Made by a program: the position numbers and the translations under genes. The notes below the pieces were generated by a model, which saw only the letters and a program-made list of their open reading frames with translations, did no database searches and was not told the origin of the DNA. Positions 22,992 to 35,098 of a stretch of DNA of 64,000 bases are shown piece by piece (the stretch's first letter is position 1; each line of letters opens with the position of its first letter). Source of the stretch: Zygnema circumcarinatum (lineage: Eukaryota > Streptophyta > Zygnematophyceae > Zygnematales > Zygnemataceae); contig CM074805.1 in assembly GCA_037447605.1 (NCBI GenBank), forward strand, positions 1,533,837 to 1,597,836, in the 5' to 3' direction.

Positions 22992-25900
22992 ATGGCGGGG
23001 AGCTCAGCTATGGAGAGCGCTTCAGAGTCGACGCCTCTTCTGGCGGGCGCTTCAGGTGAAAAGGTAAGTGTAGAATACTGACTTGTATGGCTGCTCACGT
23101 TAAATCCAGTGTGTCAGTTAAGGAGCATGTTGATGGAAGAGTAGCTGTCGTTATGAGGAAGAAAGGCGAAAAGCTTGTTCTCGTTTGATTTGACGGATCC
23201 AAAATTTCACTTGAGTTCTAAGAGGATTCATATTCACCGTTTCTGCAGCAAACCATAAGACAGGATGTTTAGATGAGCTAAGAAATGTGACATGGGATCA
23301 GAATGAAAAGAGTTTCGCGTCCTCTTTCAGGAGCGACGTGGCGCCGCTGTAAATCCGGGTATTCCTCATCAGCATCAGTCTGACCTCTTGGAACACACTC
23401 CGGAGCAAACCCTTGATGTGGAAGCAGGTGGTTCGAAGGTACAAGTCTGACAAAATACATTTATGTGATTCACTTTCAATGTTCTACATCATTGCTGGAA
23501 CCATTCATCGGTATGTCGCTTCTTTATTATTTTTTTCTGCTTCTTTCTATTTGTTTTGGTACCGCCCCGTTGTTTCACTGAAAATTTATTGCAACTCATT
23601 ACTGCACCGACTTCTTGGCTTTCCAGGAACTTATTTTTAGGCACTTTGATTGTGTTGATTTTGGCAGGATATTGGGGGAATCAAACGAATTCTGTTACTT
23701 GTGAGTTTCCCCTCGTACTCCTTTTTATTTTTTTTGTTTTTATGACAAGCACTCAGCAAAATGTTGTGCCCTTGACATGACGTGGCATGACTAATGCGAA
23801 TGTTTAAAGCGATATTGAGAATACAAGTGCGTTTTTCCTTTTTCTCTTCCCCTTTCTGGGGAGCAGGCGAAGGAGGAAACGAATGTGCTTATTTTTGCCA
23901 CTATCGCATTGGCGATTTCTGCTGTCTCCAGTGTTGCGCTGGTAAGGATGAAGGCATCAGTTTGCTCAAGTGGGAGCGCTGCAGCTTGTCGGACATATGA
24001 GTTAGCATCGAACGTTTTGCTGATGCACAGCAAAGTGACAGGAAATGCCAGTGCCGAAGCTCATTTTTTTCTGGGAAGGTCAGTTAGTACTTTGTTTGAG
24101 CTCTGCAGGTATGCCTGCACTTGTTAAATCTCTAGTGATATGTTTAACTGTGTGTTTTAGCCACAATTTGGAGGACGATTGGTTGACATAGTTACCTCAT
24201 TTGAAGACACCGAAGCAGGCCGTGCTATAGCCAAGAATGAAGTCTACAATACCCTCCTTTATCTGGTTGTGATCATTTTGATCGGGTGAGAAAAAGCCTT
24301 CTCTATAACTCATGAGCATCTCCTCACTGAATCATGGCGCTAGTCCAGTGTTGCCTAGGATACATATGAAAGGTGGAAGATCGTCATTTGTTTCATCTTG
24401 TGCTTTTGTCATCGTTTTCGTGCCTATGTGTGTGAGCACCAGTATTGAATGGAATCCACTTGTGGTTTGGTTGAGTTCTTCCATTGTATGCATTGTGCCA
24501 ATTCCTTGTTTCATCTCTTTTTTCCCCCCTATTCCTCATTGTATTGTTGATTCGCTACCATGCCCAATGTCTGCATGCATGCACAGATCAGGAGCATCTT
24601 CTCTGAGGTCGTACCTCTTCACTGCTGCAAGTGAGCGGGTAGTAGCACGCCTTCGAAAACAGCTCTTTGCTAAACTTATGAGTCAGGTGAGGAGGAGCCT
24701 CTCAATTACAAGAAGTCCCCATGCCTGTCACAAAGGAGGAATTCTTTGAATATTTGCGCATGGAAATGTTGCACTGAGATTATACAAAGATTGCAAATAT
24801 TGCTTCATGACTGAAGAAGCCTTCTCTCAGCAGATCTGCGTATTTCTCAGACGTCCTCTGTGATGATCCATGATTCCTTGACATGTATTCAACTCAACTC
24901 ACTCGGCATGCAGGAGGTCGCTTTTTTTGATGTCACGAGAACAGGGGAACTCCTTAATCGTCTCGCGGAGGACACTCAGATCATAAAAAATGCTGCTACT
25001 ATCAATTTGTCAGAAGCCCTGCGGAGTACCGCTACGGGTTTGCTGGCCCTTCTTTTTATGTTTTACACGTCTTGGCGCCTCACACGTGAGCACATTCTCC
25101 ATCGCCATTGTATGCCATCGCAATAGGTGGACTGCAGGAATTTGCCGCCCATATGTCTAAAATGAAATTGTGGACAGCGTCTCATCCGTTCAACATGGCA
25201 ATCCCATGTACAGAACTGGAACTCTTAACAGCACACGATTCTGACAGCATCTTGTTCGTTGATCCAGTTTTGGCTCTGGTGGTTGTTCCTCCCGTTTCTG
25301 TCGGCATCCGTAGCTTCGGTCTCTATCTCCGCAAATTGTCTGAGAAGACTCAAGCTGCATCTGCCGCAGCGGCAGCTGTTGCAGAGGTATACCCCCTCAA
25401 TTCCCGTAAGACTTTTTTATGTAGGGAATGGAAGCACATGATGCTTTTTGGCTGTCGCGGCAGTCAGCCAGGTTGTACTTTGACCTGCTTGACAGGAAGT
25501 GTCTGATGGGCGGGCTGAGGGGGCAATGGCAGGAGTGTCTGGGATCCGTACGGACCGTGCGATCATTTGCGCAGGAAGATGCAGAGAGTGCGCGCTACGG
25601 AGAGAAAGTGGATGACAGCATGAAGTTGGGAATCCAACAAGCGGTACGTTCTAGGCCAGACAATGCGTGTTCTGTAAAAGGGCGCTCTGTAACCCGTCAC
25701 CGGGCGTAAGATGTTGCTCAGGAATCCCCCCTTTTTCCTTTCCCTCTCGCCCTCCCCCTTTCCCTCTCCGTCTCCCTCCCCCTTTCTCTCCCCTTTTCCC
25801 CCCTTCCTCCCCCTCCCAACAGCCCATGGAAAAAATCAAGCGGATCTTTGAAGTGGGAGGAATGTCTCAGACTTACATACAGATACGCCCTTGCAGCTGG

Positions 25901-28108
25901 CCGTGGGTCTATTCGGAGGTGGCGTATTTGGAACAGCGTCACTGTGCATTATGACGGTGCTCACTTATGGCGCAATCCTCACAATCAATCGGCAAATGAC
26001 AGCTGGCCTGCTCGGGTCCTTCATTCTTCTCAGTGTCACAGGTTGCTGCCGCAGTCTCTAACCCGCAGGCGGCAAGGGCTATGCAGACCAACATTAAATT
26101 GTCCGGTTCCTTGTAGAAAAAGGCCAACGACTTAACTATTGTTTGTTCTGACGTCGCAATTTGCCTTGCCAGTTGGCTTCTCCTTTGGGACGCTGTCTGG
26201 GCTGTACACCACAGCCATGCGAGCAGTCGGAGCAAGCCGGCGGGTCTTCCAGCTCCTTGATCGCGTGTCTGAAATGCCACCAGCTGGCAGTCAGATGCCT
26301 CCCTTGTAAGAGAGGAGTCCATACGAGCGGGCAGGCGAAAACTCAAGATGTTGTTTATTCCTTGTTTGGATTTCTCTTGGCTGTGTGGGTTAATGCATCC
26401 AGTGTCGAATCCTGTCTCGCTTGTTCCGGTAAAAGTTTTCACAATATGAGTTAAGACATGAGGAATTGTAGGAATTCTCCCGAGGAGTGTGTGTCAGCGA
26501 GGTAACCATACAGATGCATGGGTTGGTTCAGGGACGCTGCTGGGCAGGGAGTAGTATTGGACTCGGTGTGGTTCGCCTACCCCTCTCGTCCTGATCACTG
26601 GGTTCTGAAGGTGAGGCTACCGCTGCAAGCCATGGCTGCTGCCTTTGTTCCTTCAAGAAGCTTCCGGGGGCATTCACATTGGTTTGCATTTTAGCATGCC
26701 TTATTTACTAGCGTTATGAAATACTGGGGCGAATCTGAGTGTGGATCAATGGGGGATGCGGAAAATGGTCTATCAAAAAAACGGCTACAAGCATGCGTCA
26801 GTCATGCGCAGCATCGACGTGCATCTCATGTGAAATTGGCTGACATTATTCCTCATGCTGCTGCATTCCTGGCAGGGGGTGGATTTGGAGCTGAAGCCGA
26901 ATTCCAGAGTGGCTCTGGTGGGCCCCAGTGGGGGCGGCAAGGTGGGCAATCGCACTGTTCTCCGCCCTATTTCGCAAATTCACCAAGAATGACTGGTGAT
27001 GTTTGGATTCTCAGCGCAGGTTTTACCAACTCCTCGTTCTGATCGTCCCCGGCACCTTCTACTCGTACTACAATTGGCATCACTTCCTTGTTTCTTCTGA
27101 ATAATTAGTGCTCTGCGAGCTACTGATAAGACTTTGCGCTTTTGGCCTCAGAGCACTATCGCCAACCTCGTGAAGCGACTCTATGACCCTCAGCGGGGTG
27201 CCATTTACTTCAGCGGTGTCCCGCTTCCCGAAATTGATTATCATTACCTGCATTCCATGGTGGGTGTCCCCCAGCTCACTACAGTAGCTATATAAAACAC
27301 ACTAGGCCTGATACGACTTCACTGATCGTTTTTTCACTTTCTGGGTGATTCTTTTCTTCTGGGGCTGAGCAGGTAAGCATTGTAAGTCAGGAGCCCGCCC
27401 TGTTTAACCGCAGTATTGCAGACAATATCGCGTATGGGAGACGGTCGAGTGCTGCAAGGGAGGAGGTGGAGCGCGTGGCACGCATGGCCAACGCGCATGA
27501 GTTCATCTCCAAGCTCCCTAATAGGTGAGGGAGGGCTCACACTCTCTTTTGGACAGGCCGTATGGCGGGAATGGTGTGCATGTAGACTGAGGAAGACCGA
27601 AGTAAACTCTTGGCAGGTACGATACCCATGTGGGAGAGCGCGGCGTGCGGCTGTCTGGAGGGCAGAAGCAACGCATCGCTATCGCGCGGGCGCTGCTGAT
27701 GGACCCGCGGGTGCTGCTGCTTGATGAGGCGACCTCCGCACTGGACGCTGAGAGCGAGTATCTCGTGCAGGTGAGAGGGGGGGTCTCCCTCACTGTCTGC
27801 CAAAGATTTCAGGACTGCCGTAGACATTTTGACAGATATAAGATCTTGACAGCATGCATTTTCCTGGGCATTTACGCCGCAATGGCTTGTGGCGGCAGGA
27901 TGCCATGGATCGGCTGATGGCCGGAAGGACAACCCTGGTGATTGCGCACCGCCTGTCTACTGTGAAGGAAGCCGATGTTGTGGCCGTAGTGGCAGACGGA
28001 ACTATAACAGAGAGGGGCAGCCATGACGAGCTGCTGGCAAGAAAGGGCATGTATGCGGCCCTTGTTCGCAGGCAGCTACAGGGGGAGGCTCCACCTGAGG
28101 GCCCTTAG
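22992..28108 (+). CDS. ABCB27: ABCB half transporter, TAP2/ABCB27 (ALS1) type, with a frameshift in the NBD
   Basis: Vacuolar-type half ABC exporter, orthologous in my reading to plant TAP2/ABCB27. Exons: 22992-23063, 23331-23438, 23668-23700, 23867-23941, 24161-24285, 24587-24686, 24914-25085, 25268-25386, 25533-25643, 25897-26041, 26173-26305, 26532-26611, 26876-26941, 27152-27259, 27373-27524, 27617-27770, 27899-28108; about 653 residues. The membrane part includes [32 protein letters not shown] and [13 protein letters not shown]. The NBD has the A-loop FAY, Walker A GPSGGGKST split by an intron, Q-loop SQEP, signature LSGGQKQR, Walker [13 protein letters not shown] and H-loop IAHRLS. In exon 12 a run of five C (26580-26584) shifts the frame by +1 between FAY and PSRP and brings TGA into frame at 26593. 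All other phases are intact, so either the base is an assembly error or the gene is recently broken. Confidence 0.93.
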
Positions 28109-28777
28109 GGGGAAAGCTTGTATGTTATTGTGACCGGCTAATAGTCAGAGTGAGAGTATGACATAAGGTGATTGAAGGGGGAAGATGTGGCATTGATCTC
28201 ATTGAAGGAACAAAATAATTTCATTTGTTGTCGGCCATGTTGCTCGAATCTATGCTGTAATCAGATTGTCTGGGCATTTCATTCAACCTAACCCGTCAAT
28301 TGTTGGGACACCAATCACGTAGAACATTTTCAAGTTCAATGTCTTTCCAAAAGGTTCACATGTTTTGCCACTTCTTCCTCCAAAAACTCACGTGACTTTA
28401 TCAGGCCTGCGCCCTTTCACCACACATAGCATCCAAATTTCAGTAAAGTTAAGCATCCTAATAAGGTCAAGTACCCCGGTTGGCAAACAGGTTTCCGACA
28501 TACCTCGATACAATTTTCCACTTCGGAAAAATACCTCGATATTACCACAGATATCCCAGTCAATTCGATACGGAAATATACCTCGATATGTCGGACGCTC
28601 CAGCAGCCTGCGTCCTTCCAGGGCTCGGTCTCTGCACTAAGAGAGGGAGGGAGGGACCGCATTCCCTGGAGCTTGAGCAGGGATTATTCTGCAGCTGCTG
28701 AAGGCGGGAGGGGGCTTCTTTCTGGGAAATATTTGCGCAGGCGACACCATATTTTGGGATACGCATAGGCGGTGAAG
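28109..28777. other. Intergenic, ABC gene 3' side to TRAPPC2L promoter
   Basis: No exon recognised. The first part is probably 3' UTR. It contains the inverted-repeat block at 28494-28595 and a gggaggg motif at 28644-28654 shortly before the next gene. Confidence 0.6.
28494..28595. repeat. Short element: 9-bp inverted repeat with three CCTCGATA copies
   Basis: tccgacata at 28494-28502 is matched by its exact reverse complement tatgtcgga at 28587-28595. Inside, tacctcgata occurs three times in direct orientation (28501, 28540 and 28579). It may be a tiny MITE relic or a palindromic regulatory cluster; no known family was recognised. Confidence 0.6.
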
Positions 28778-31400
28778 ATGATTGTCTGCGTGGGCGTGGT
28801 CGGACCGGCGGTGAGTGATTGCATGCACTTAGCACAGCTTGGAATGGGAGTCGCACTCTCTCCAGCTCGCTATTGATACTATGATTGGTACTGTAAAGCT
28901 AAAATTTTTGAATACTTGAACACGTTTTCGGCATTTCTCGTCTCAAACTAATTCAATCAGATCGAGCGTGAGATTCAGAGGTTTTTTTTCCAGCTGAATA
29001 TGTGAACCTTTTTCGTAGCTATACCAAACGTTCAAATAGTTCACTCACGCGCACAAACTCCATCACATTACGAATGACGATTCAAAGAATGGAGCCATCA
29101 GACCCTAGATTTAATTGTTCAAGAGTGCAATCGATTACGAAATAAATACTCAATTGAAAAAAAAGGAGATAATTATTTGCTCAATACCAATCTAATTGAA
29201 TCAATTGGTACTGAGATTTTGGCTATCAAAATTTTACAGACGTTGAGAAAGTCGCAGTACCTATTATTTTTAAATGTTAAAAAAGGCTACGATAATGTCA
29301 TCTGATTAGTGAAGGACATAAGGAGAAAGATAGTGATTGGAAGTGAAATGGCTGGAACATTAGCCCGTCTGTCCGGCCGTTTACGCTTTTCAGAGAGATT
29401 CTCGCAACCGGGAGTTTGTCCGCAACTGCCGTTGATTCAGATTGCGACAAATATAAGGGTTGAAGAAAAGGAAAGGGTTTAGGCTGTGTCCATGAACTCA
29501 CATGAAACTAGAGAGGCGAGAGTGAGATGAAGGACTTGCGCGATACTGTGACGAGTAGAGTTGACACCCAAAGTGAGCAAATGGAAAGTGATCATAGGCC
29601 CAGGCACAGGCATTTACCAATGTGTTCATATGAGCTAGAGAACGAATCATTGGTGAACTAACCATTTTTGAAGTGAAGAATTGGCAAATGTAATCCTTAC
29701 CATTTTCCACGTTCGTATGTGCTATGTCAAAGCTAAAGCCTCATTGAGGTGCTAGTCTTTCATCCAACAGCATTGTGTGAGGCTAAATCAGCTTGGGCCG
29801 TTAAATGCAAAAACGAGGAGAGGGAAAGTCCGTTAGAGCGGATGTGAACTTAACATATTGGAACGAACGCAGTGCATAATTGTCGGTGTCTGGGTTTTCA
29901 GCTTGCTGTTACGGGGTCTGTTTTTCAGGACACTTGTGGCCAAATTGTCAGTTGTCTGGCATGATTGCTTATACTAGTTCTTGCCATCATCAATCCCTTT
30001 CTTGATCCACTCTCTCTCCCTCTCTATCCCTCTCTCTCACTCTTTCTCACACATCAGCTAGTTCGCAAAATGACCATGATTGAAACGACATTCTGAATGT
30101 CGTCCTTTAGATATGCTCGCGTTTAAGAAAGCAAAGTGGCTGGTGACTGGCATGGGGGGACCAGAGCAATCCTCTCTACTTGCAAAGCTTCAAAGATGCC
30201 GACGATACGCTCAAATTTCATTACATTGTACACAGCGCCCTTGATATCTTTGACGAAAGATGTGAGCATTCGTGATAATGGAACCTTTCTTGAGTCCGAT
30301 ATTGGGGAGGATGGGGTCTGCTGCCAGCTTTCATTCTCATTAAAACGGAATCTACAAGAACTGAATTTGTCAGCTTCATTGTTTACGAGAATAAGTTTGG
30401 TACTAATCTGTTGATTTGTGGAACTTCCAGCAGCATACTCAGTCAAAAGGAGTGTTTCTTCCTGGACAAGATTGTCAACCGCTGAGAGCTTTTGGACAGA
30501 ATATGTGTTCATTTTTTTCATTGTGTGTGCTCTGCAGTGGCTCAGCCTAAACGAGCGGTTCCAGGAGTACTCAACGAGACTTACCTTGGTCTTCTTTATC
30601 GGACTGAGGACTTCTGTGTGTATCTTTTTCATGTCTGCAGTCTTTCCGAAAGTGCTTCTTCAAAAGTCCTCACCGTTACTCAAGGCTGGGAACTGATGAC
30701 TCACAGATGGAAAAACAATCTTTCTAAGCTTTTGGAGTTGCTTTGTGCATTGCGATTTTGAGCTCGAAGATACACTATTGTGGGGCAGATGTTCCAGGGA
30801 TCAGTTCATTATGCAAAAAACTGTCCCCCTTACATGTGAGGATGGCTTTGTACCTCTGGATGACCTTGACCAACGGTAACCTTCAAAAGCAGCTATGGAT
30901 ATCTGAGCAACACGCGTGTCAAGTTCATTCTTGTGGTCGACGATCCCGACTTGCCCGATGCACAAGTCCGCAACGTAAGTGACTTTTCTCCGAACCCATT
31001 CTCGCAACTGCAGGGCAGAAGCTGAGTGTGTAAACTCTCATTTTATCTCCCTATTAGAGGAGCTTGCCGGAACCCATGCGATGTGGCTTTTGGTAATGAG
31101 AGACATTAATTGAGGAAATGCAGCTGCTGGGAGACAAGATGTGTTGTGCAACCCTAAAACCCTAAAACCCATGCAAGAGCTCCTAGCAGACAGCGGTGCG
31201 GTAGAGCCCATGCCATACTGATGAATGAGGCCTGTTCCATGGCGTTATGCTCTGTGCAGTTCTTCCGTCGCTTTCACTCAGCCTATGTGGACGCGGCCTC
31301 GAACCCGTTCCATGTGCCCGGAAAGCGAATCACATCTCCCGCCTTTGCCGAGCGCATCACCACTCTCGTGGGGTCATTTGGCAACAGCGCCACCTCCTGA
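28778..31400 (+). CDS. TRAPPC2L: TRAPPC2L, subunit of the TRAPP vesicle-tethering complex
   Basis: Small longin-fold subunit of the TRAPP complex, which tethers ER-to-Golgi and Golgi vesicles and activates Rab/Ypt GTPases. Exons: 28778-28810, 30165-30261, 30538-30619, 30893-30974, 31260-31400; the split codons are consistent; about 144 residues, the usual size. Landmarks: start MIVCVGVVGPA, then NPLYLQSF, FHYIVHSALDIFDER, VLNETYLGLLYRTED, VYGYLSNTRVKFILV and FFRRFHSAYVDAASNPFH followed by VPGKRITS. The first intron is unusually long (1354 bases) for a protein with an 11-codon first exon. The exon 3 donor is the third of three overlapping GTs (30620), the only one that keeps the frame. Confidence 0.93.
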
Positions 31401-31990
31401 CCACAGCACTCACTGGTTTAAGAGAGGTATTTTTTGCTGCCACTGCAAATAGGAGGCCGGAGCAAACAAGGTTAGAAGCCCTATTCTAGGAAGGTCCATC
31501 CAAATTCCCGGGTGGCACTGTATTATAGTTTCACTTATATATGCTGTTTAACCATGGAGCATCTCCTGTCCGTTGGGCGTTTACAATGTACAGCTTCAGT
31601 CCTTTTTATACTACTCATTGACCAACTTTAGGAGATCGACCTCAATTGTCCAAAGGGTGGTTAACTTGGAATTGAGTGCCATGGTGTAAATTTTACAGAG
31701 ATAAAAAAATTCACAAGGTTTCGCTTAAAGTTATGGAAAATCTGGAATGTTGAAATTCCTTTTGACGAAAACTAAGCGGTTATTTCGGATGACGGCAACA
31801 TCGGGCAATCACGGCATTTACCTTTGCACAGTTTTAAACCGCAAATATCACACAATAAAAAGATGTTCACCATAGCAATTATCTCATAGTTCCCGAACAC
31901 ACATCGGAAAATGCTTCATATTCACAGCATGAATGTGAGTAAATGAATCAACACGAATTGGAATAAAAAATGAACCAAAAAAGCCTACAG
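31401..31990. other. Convergent 3' region between TRAPPC2L and TH2
   Basis: AT-rich, no exon recognised; probably two 3' UTRs. Confidence 0.6.
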
Positions 31991-34942
31991 CTACTGACCA
32001 AACAGGCAGGCCTCCACCTCCTCCCACCCAATGGCCTCATACACAACTCCGGAGCCCCTCCCGCTCCACCTCATTCCATCGGCGTTGAGAGCAGCCATGG
32101 CTGCCGACGCAGCAACCAGCGGCCTGATCTCAACACCATAGGCTTCACACAGGCGTCGCAAGGTTCGGCTTTTCCCAATCACGATTCCTAGGTCGGCTCC
32201 GAGCATTGCGAGCAGGTCAGTGCAGCTATCTCCCAAGTAGACACTGAAGTAATACCCAAGCTCTCCATTTCTGACCGTTGTCTTGCCATCCAAGAAAGGG
32301 ACGACATGCGTCAGGTGATGCAAAGCGTCAAGAATCCTCCCTTTGTCAAAGGCAGTCTGAACCATCCGACAAATGTCGCCTGTTGCATAGCCGTTGCTGT
32401 CGAATTCAAGGTCATTGGAATGAATGTGCAGCTTCCCTCCATTACCCGTCCCAAGTGAAGTCGCAGCAGCCAGCGTCCCACCAATGAGATCCTTTGACCA
32501 ATTGGCTGACAAGATATGTACAGGCCAGCCATTTCCTGACACTCTCTCTAGAACCTCAGCACAGTTAGGCTGCAGCTCATTCTCGGGGGCAGCGGCCCAT
32601 ATCTCCGCCCGAGTCGCGCCTTTCAGCACGCCCGCAGCAACCACAGCCTGGTTGGTCACTTCTTCAATCTTCATCAGCTTCCGGAGAGCACTGTGCAGCC
32701 CAACAGGGTCAAAGGATGCAGCGGACCAGAAAGCTTCACTTGCAAATGAATTGTTTCGCATAGCAACAGCAGATTTTTTAGCAGGAGCCCATGGAAGTGT
32801 TACTGAAGGAAGGGGAGAGATGAGGGAAAGACAATTGCTGCATTCTTCGTACGAGTATAGCTGTTCTATCCATGGCTGCAGAGAAGGGTCTACTCCGAAA
32901 AAAATCAATACAATTGCAGCTTCTTGCTGACCGTAGTCTGTCCCTACATACCCTTCCTCCTCCATCACTGTTCTCATCCTCCTCAAAATTTCGAGTGCGG
33001 AAACAGCTTCAGAGTTTTTGGCGAAGACCAGGTCCTTGTCCTCCTGAGCTGAATCTTGAGATCCCACAAACTCTTCGCTGTAACTGGCTACAGCACCAAG
33101 AGCAGCTAAATAATTGCAGGAAAGCCGTCGAACCAACCCTTGCTCGTGTTCATACTGACTCTGAGCGGTCTGACTTTGCTGTGGCTGCTGCGGTGCCAAT
33201 TTTCTGTAAGATGGTAGAATCTCCTCTAGTAAAATTTCCACTTGTTGATAATAACTGGCAATGAGGGCCTGCCATCTGTTAGCAAGGTCAGCTGGTGTTA
33301 CCATTCCAACATCATTCACGTCTATATCCCTCCCTTTGGCACACGAGCTGGCCAGTTCTGCTGAAGGAGTGTACCCAGCTCTACCATATTTGAGCTCGGA
33401 AGTTCGTGTCAAGGCGGCCATAGCCACGTCTACAAGAGTTCCACTTGCATCTTCGTAAGTGCATGTCGTATCAAAGTCTGTGACAAAAATGGGCACTGCT
33501 ATTTTGGGATCTTCAACAGCTTTCTGCAAGTCACCTACACTTAATGAAAAGGGGCGAGAAGCTGCTGCACGCAATTTTTCGGGACAATGAGCATCCATCA
33601 GCGCTATTTCCTTGTCAACCGCAATCCCGTACTCATATTCTAGGAATGTAACGAGGTCTCGTGAGGCACAAGGACTTTCCGTTAAGTGTTTTGGATCCTT
33701 CTCCTGGCCACTTATGTCACAATCAGTGGGGGATGAAGCAAATTTCTCCACGTCCGCTCCATCAAGAGCTCGTATCCTTCTGACAAGGCCTTTCAAACAG
33801 TGCTCTAATGCTGCTATCTGATTTTCCAAAGCCTGCCTGCTCGCTGCTTCAACGAGAGACCCGTAAGGATGACTTTTTCCATCTAAATTCAGTGAGCAGA
33901 GAGCCTTGATAATTGCCAACCATAGGCGGAGTACTGCCATTCTATGCAAAACAGCTTTAAGGCATGTGAGATATGGACTAGCTGCCTTACTGTATTGCAG
34001 TACTTGCACCGCTACAGAGTCTTGAATCGAATTTCTATCAATCTTTTCTTTTTGCTGGCTAAACTTGGCAGCATACAACGTCTCACCCCGAGCCAATTCA
34101 TTCCCAAATGCTTTCTCAACAAACGCGAAAGGAGAGAGCTGAGCTAGGGAAGCGATTTCCTCTGCCTCTGCCTCTGCCTCTGCCTCTGCCACTGCCACTG
34201 CCACGTCGAGTTCAGCGGGTGATGTGAAATCTGTCAGCAACCTGCTATTCGAAGTTTCAAAATAGTCCATGGCAGAGGATGCAGGCAGCGTGCCTGCAAG
34301 TAGCCCAAGTGAAAACGGATGGTGAATTGCTACAGCTACTTGCTTCTGAGCTCCGAGCCATAAGTCTTCAGTCAACGTCTCGACTTGGAATACCTGCTCC
34401 GCTCTCACACGTTTTGATGCCGCTCCTCCCATTGTGCTGTAACAAAATACTGTTCCAGGACGTTCTGATTCAGCACGCTTCAGGTGAGCTCCGTCAGGAA
34501 ACTTCAACTGCTTGAATGCCTTCCTTCGATCCAAACCAGCAGCTCTATAGAAGTGGCGATACAAGTGAGCAGAGTTCCCGACGTGGGAAGGGAGAGCCCA
34601 CTGCCTGCTACGAATCAAAGGTTCTGAGCTCAAACAAAACGTTTCAGCTGCAGAGCTCGTCAAATTTGGTCGCAGGAGGTGTAAGGAAGCCGCCACAGAG
34701 CAGTCCTGCGGCTTTCCAGGAACAGCGGTTGCAGCCCTTTCAAGATTCAGGGAGGCCTGAAACCCAAAAGCTTCCACGGAGAAGCAATGCAACTGTTTGA
34801 TGTGCCGCTGAAAGCTGAAAGCGGTCGAGCAGGAGGCCATGGCTGCAGGTACCGCATCATCAGGGGAAAAAAGGTGGGGGAATATTCGCTGGAGGGGTGC
34901 GAGGATGCCGCCATGGATTCTGCGTGCAGAGAGAGCGCCCAC
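31991..34942 (-). CDS. TH2: TH2-type bifunctional TenA-like / HAD thiamin monophosphate phosphatase
   Basis: Plant TH2 proteins join a TenA/THI-4-like domain to a HAD phosphatase that hydrolyses thiamin monophosphate, the last step before thiamin pyrophosphokinase. Here one uninterrupted frame of up to 983 codons covers both, while nearly every neighbour has introns. The TenA-like part starts near residue 192 (EDLWLGAQKQ, HPFSLGLLAGTLP, SHPYGSLVEAASRQALE) and is divergent: the usual Gln-Asp after the first helix is not seen. The HAD part has motif I DFDTTCT (about residue 488), motif II HILSANWSKDLIGG and motif IV YLGDSCTDLL, and ends with a typical GSGVVYEAIGWEEVEA. Arabidopsis TH2 is about 620 residues, so the N-terminus is long. 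An internal ATG at 34432 (MGGAASKR) could give a shorter cytosolic form, with upstream starts at 34942 or 34840 adding a targeting peptide (inference). Confidence 0.88.
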   Translation of the reverse strand: MGALSARRIHGGILAPLQRIFPHLFSPDDAVPAAMASCSTAFSFQRHIKQLHCFSVEAFGFQASLNLERAATAVPGKPQDCSVAASLHLLRPNLTSSAAETFCLSSEPLIRSRQWALPSHVGNSAHLYRHFYRAAGLDRRKAFKQLKFPDGAHLKRAESERPGTVFCYSTMGGAASKRVRAEQVFQVETLTEDLWLGAQKQVAVAIHHPFSLGLLAGTLPASSAMDYFETSNSRLLTDFTSPAELDVAVAVAEAEAEAEAEEIASLAQLSPFAFVEKAFGNELARGETLYAAKFSQQKEKIDRNSIQDSVAVQVLQYSKAASPYLTCLKAVLHRMAVLRLWLAIIKALCSLNLDGKSHPYGSLVEAASRQALENQIAALEHCLKGLVRRIRALDGADVEKFASSPTDCDISGQEKDPKHLTESPCASRDLVTFLEYEYGIAVDKEIALMDAHCPEKLRAAASRPFSLSVGDLQKAVEDPKIAVPIFVTDFDTTCTYEDASGTLVDVAMAALTRTSELKYGRAGYTPSAELASSCAKGRDIDVNDVGMVTPADLANRWQALIASYYQQVEILLEEILPSYRKLAPQQPQQSQTAQSQYEHEQGLVRRLSCNYLAALGAVASYSEEFVGSQDSAQEDKDLVFAKNSEAVSALEILRRMRTVMEEEGYVGTDYGQQEAAIVLIFFGVDPSLQPWIEQLYSYEECSNCLSLISPLPSVTLPWAPAKKSAVAMRNNSFASEAFWSAASFDPVGLHSALRKLMKIEEVTNQAVVAAGVLKGATRAEIWAAAPENELQPNCAEVLERVSGNGWPVHILSANWSKDLIGGTLAAATSLGTGNGGKLHIHSNDLEFDSNGYATGDICRMVQTAFDKGRILDALHHLTHVVPFLDGKTTVRNGELGYYFSVYLGDSCTDLLAMLGADLGIVIGKSRTLRRLCEAYGVEIRPLVAASAAMAALNADGMRWSGRGSGVVYEAIGWEEVEACLFGQ
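34160..34202 (-). repeat. Hexanucleotide repeat coding Ala-Glu
   Basis: ctctgc units, passing into cactgc units, on the plus strand. On the coding (minus) strand they give alternating Ala-Val then Ala-Glu inside the TenA-like region of TH2, probably in a loop. Confidence 0.85.
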
Positions 34943-35098
34943 GGCGGGACGTGCTCCGTGTCGCTGTTACCACTTCCGTAGTGTCGGAAACTCAGAAATC
35001 TGGCGTTCTATGTGCAGAAATTTGTGTGGTCTCGCTAGACGCTATTGGCCCACGTGGCAAGAATGTGCGGTTGACATAGAATTAGGAAATCTGCTAGC

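Noticed and set aside
30123-30632. 169-codon minus-strand frame
   Set aside because: It overlaps conserved TRAPPC2L exons on the other strand and looks random.
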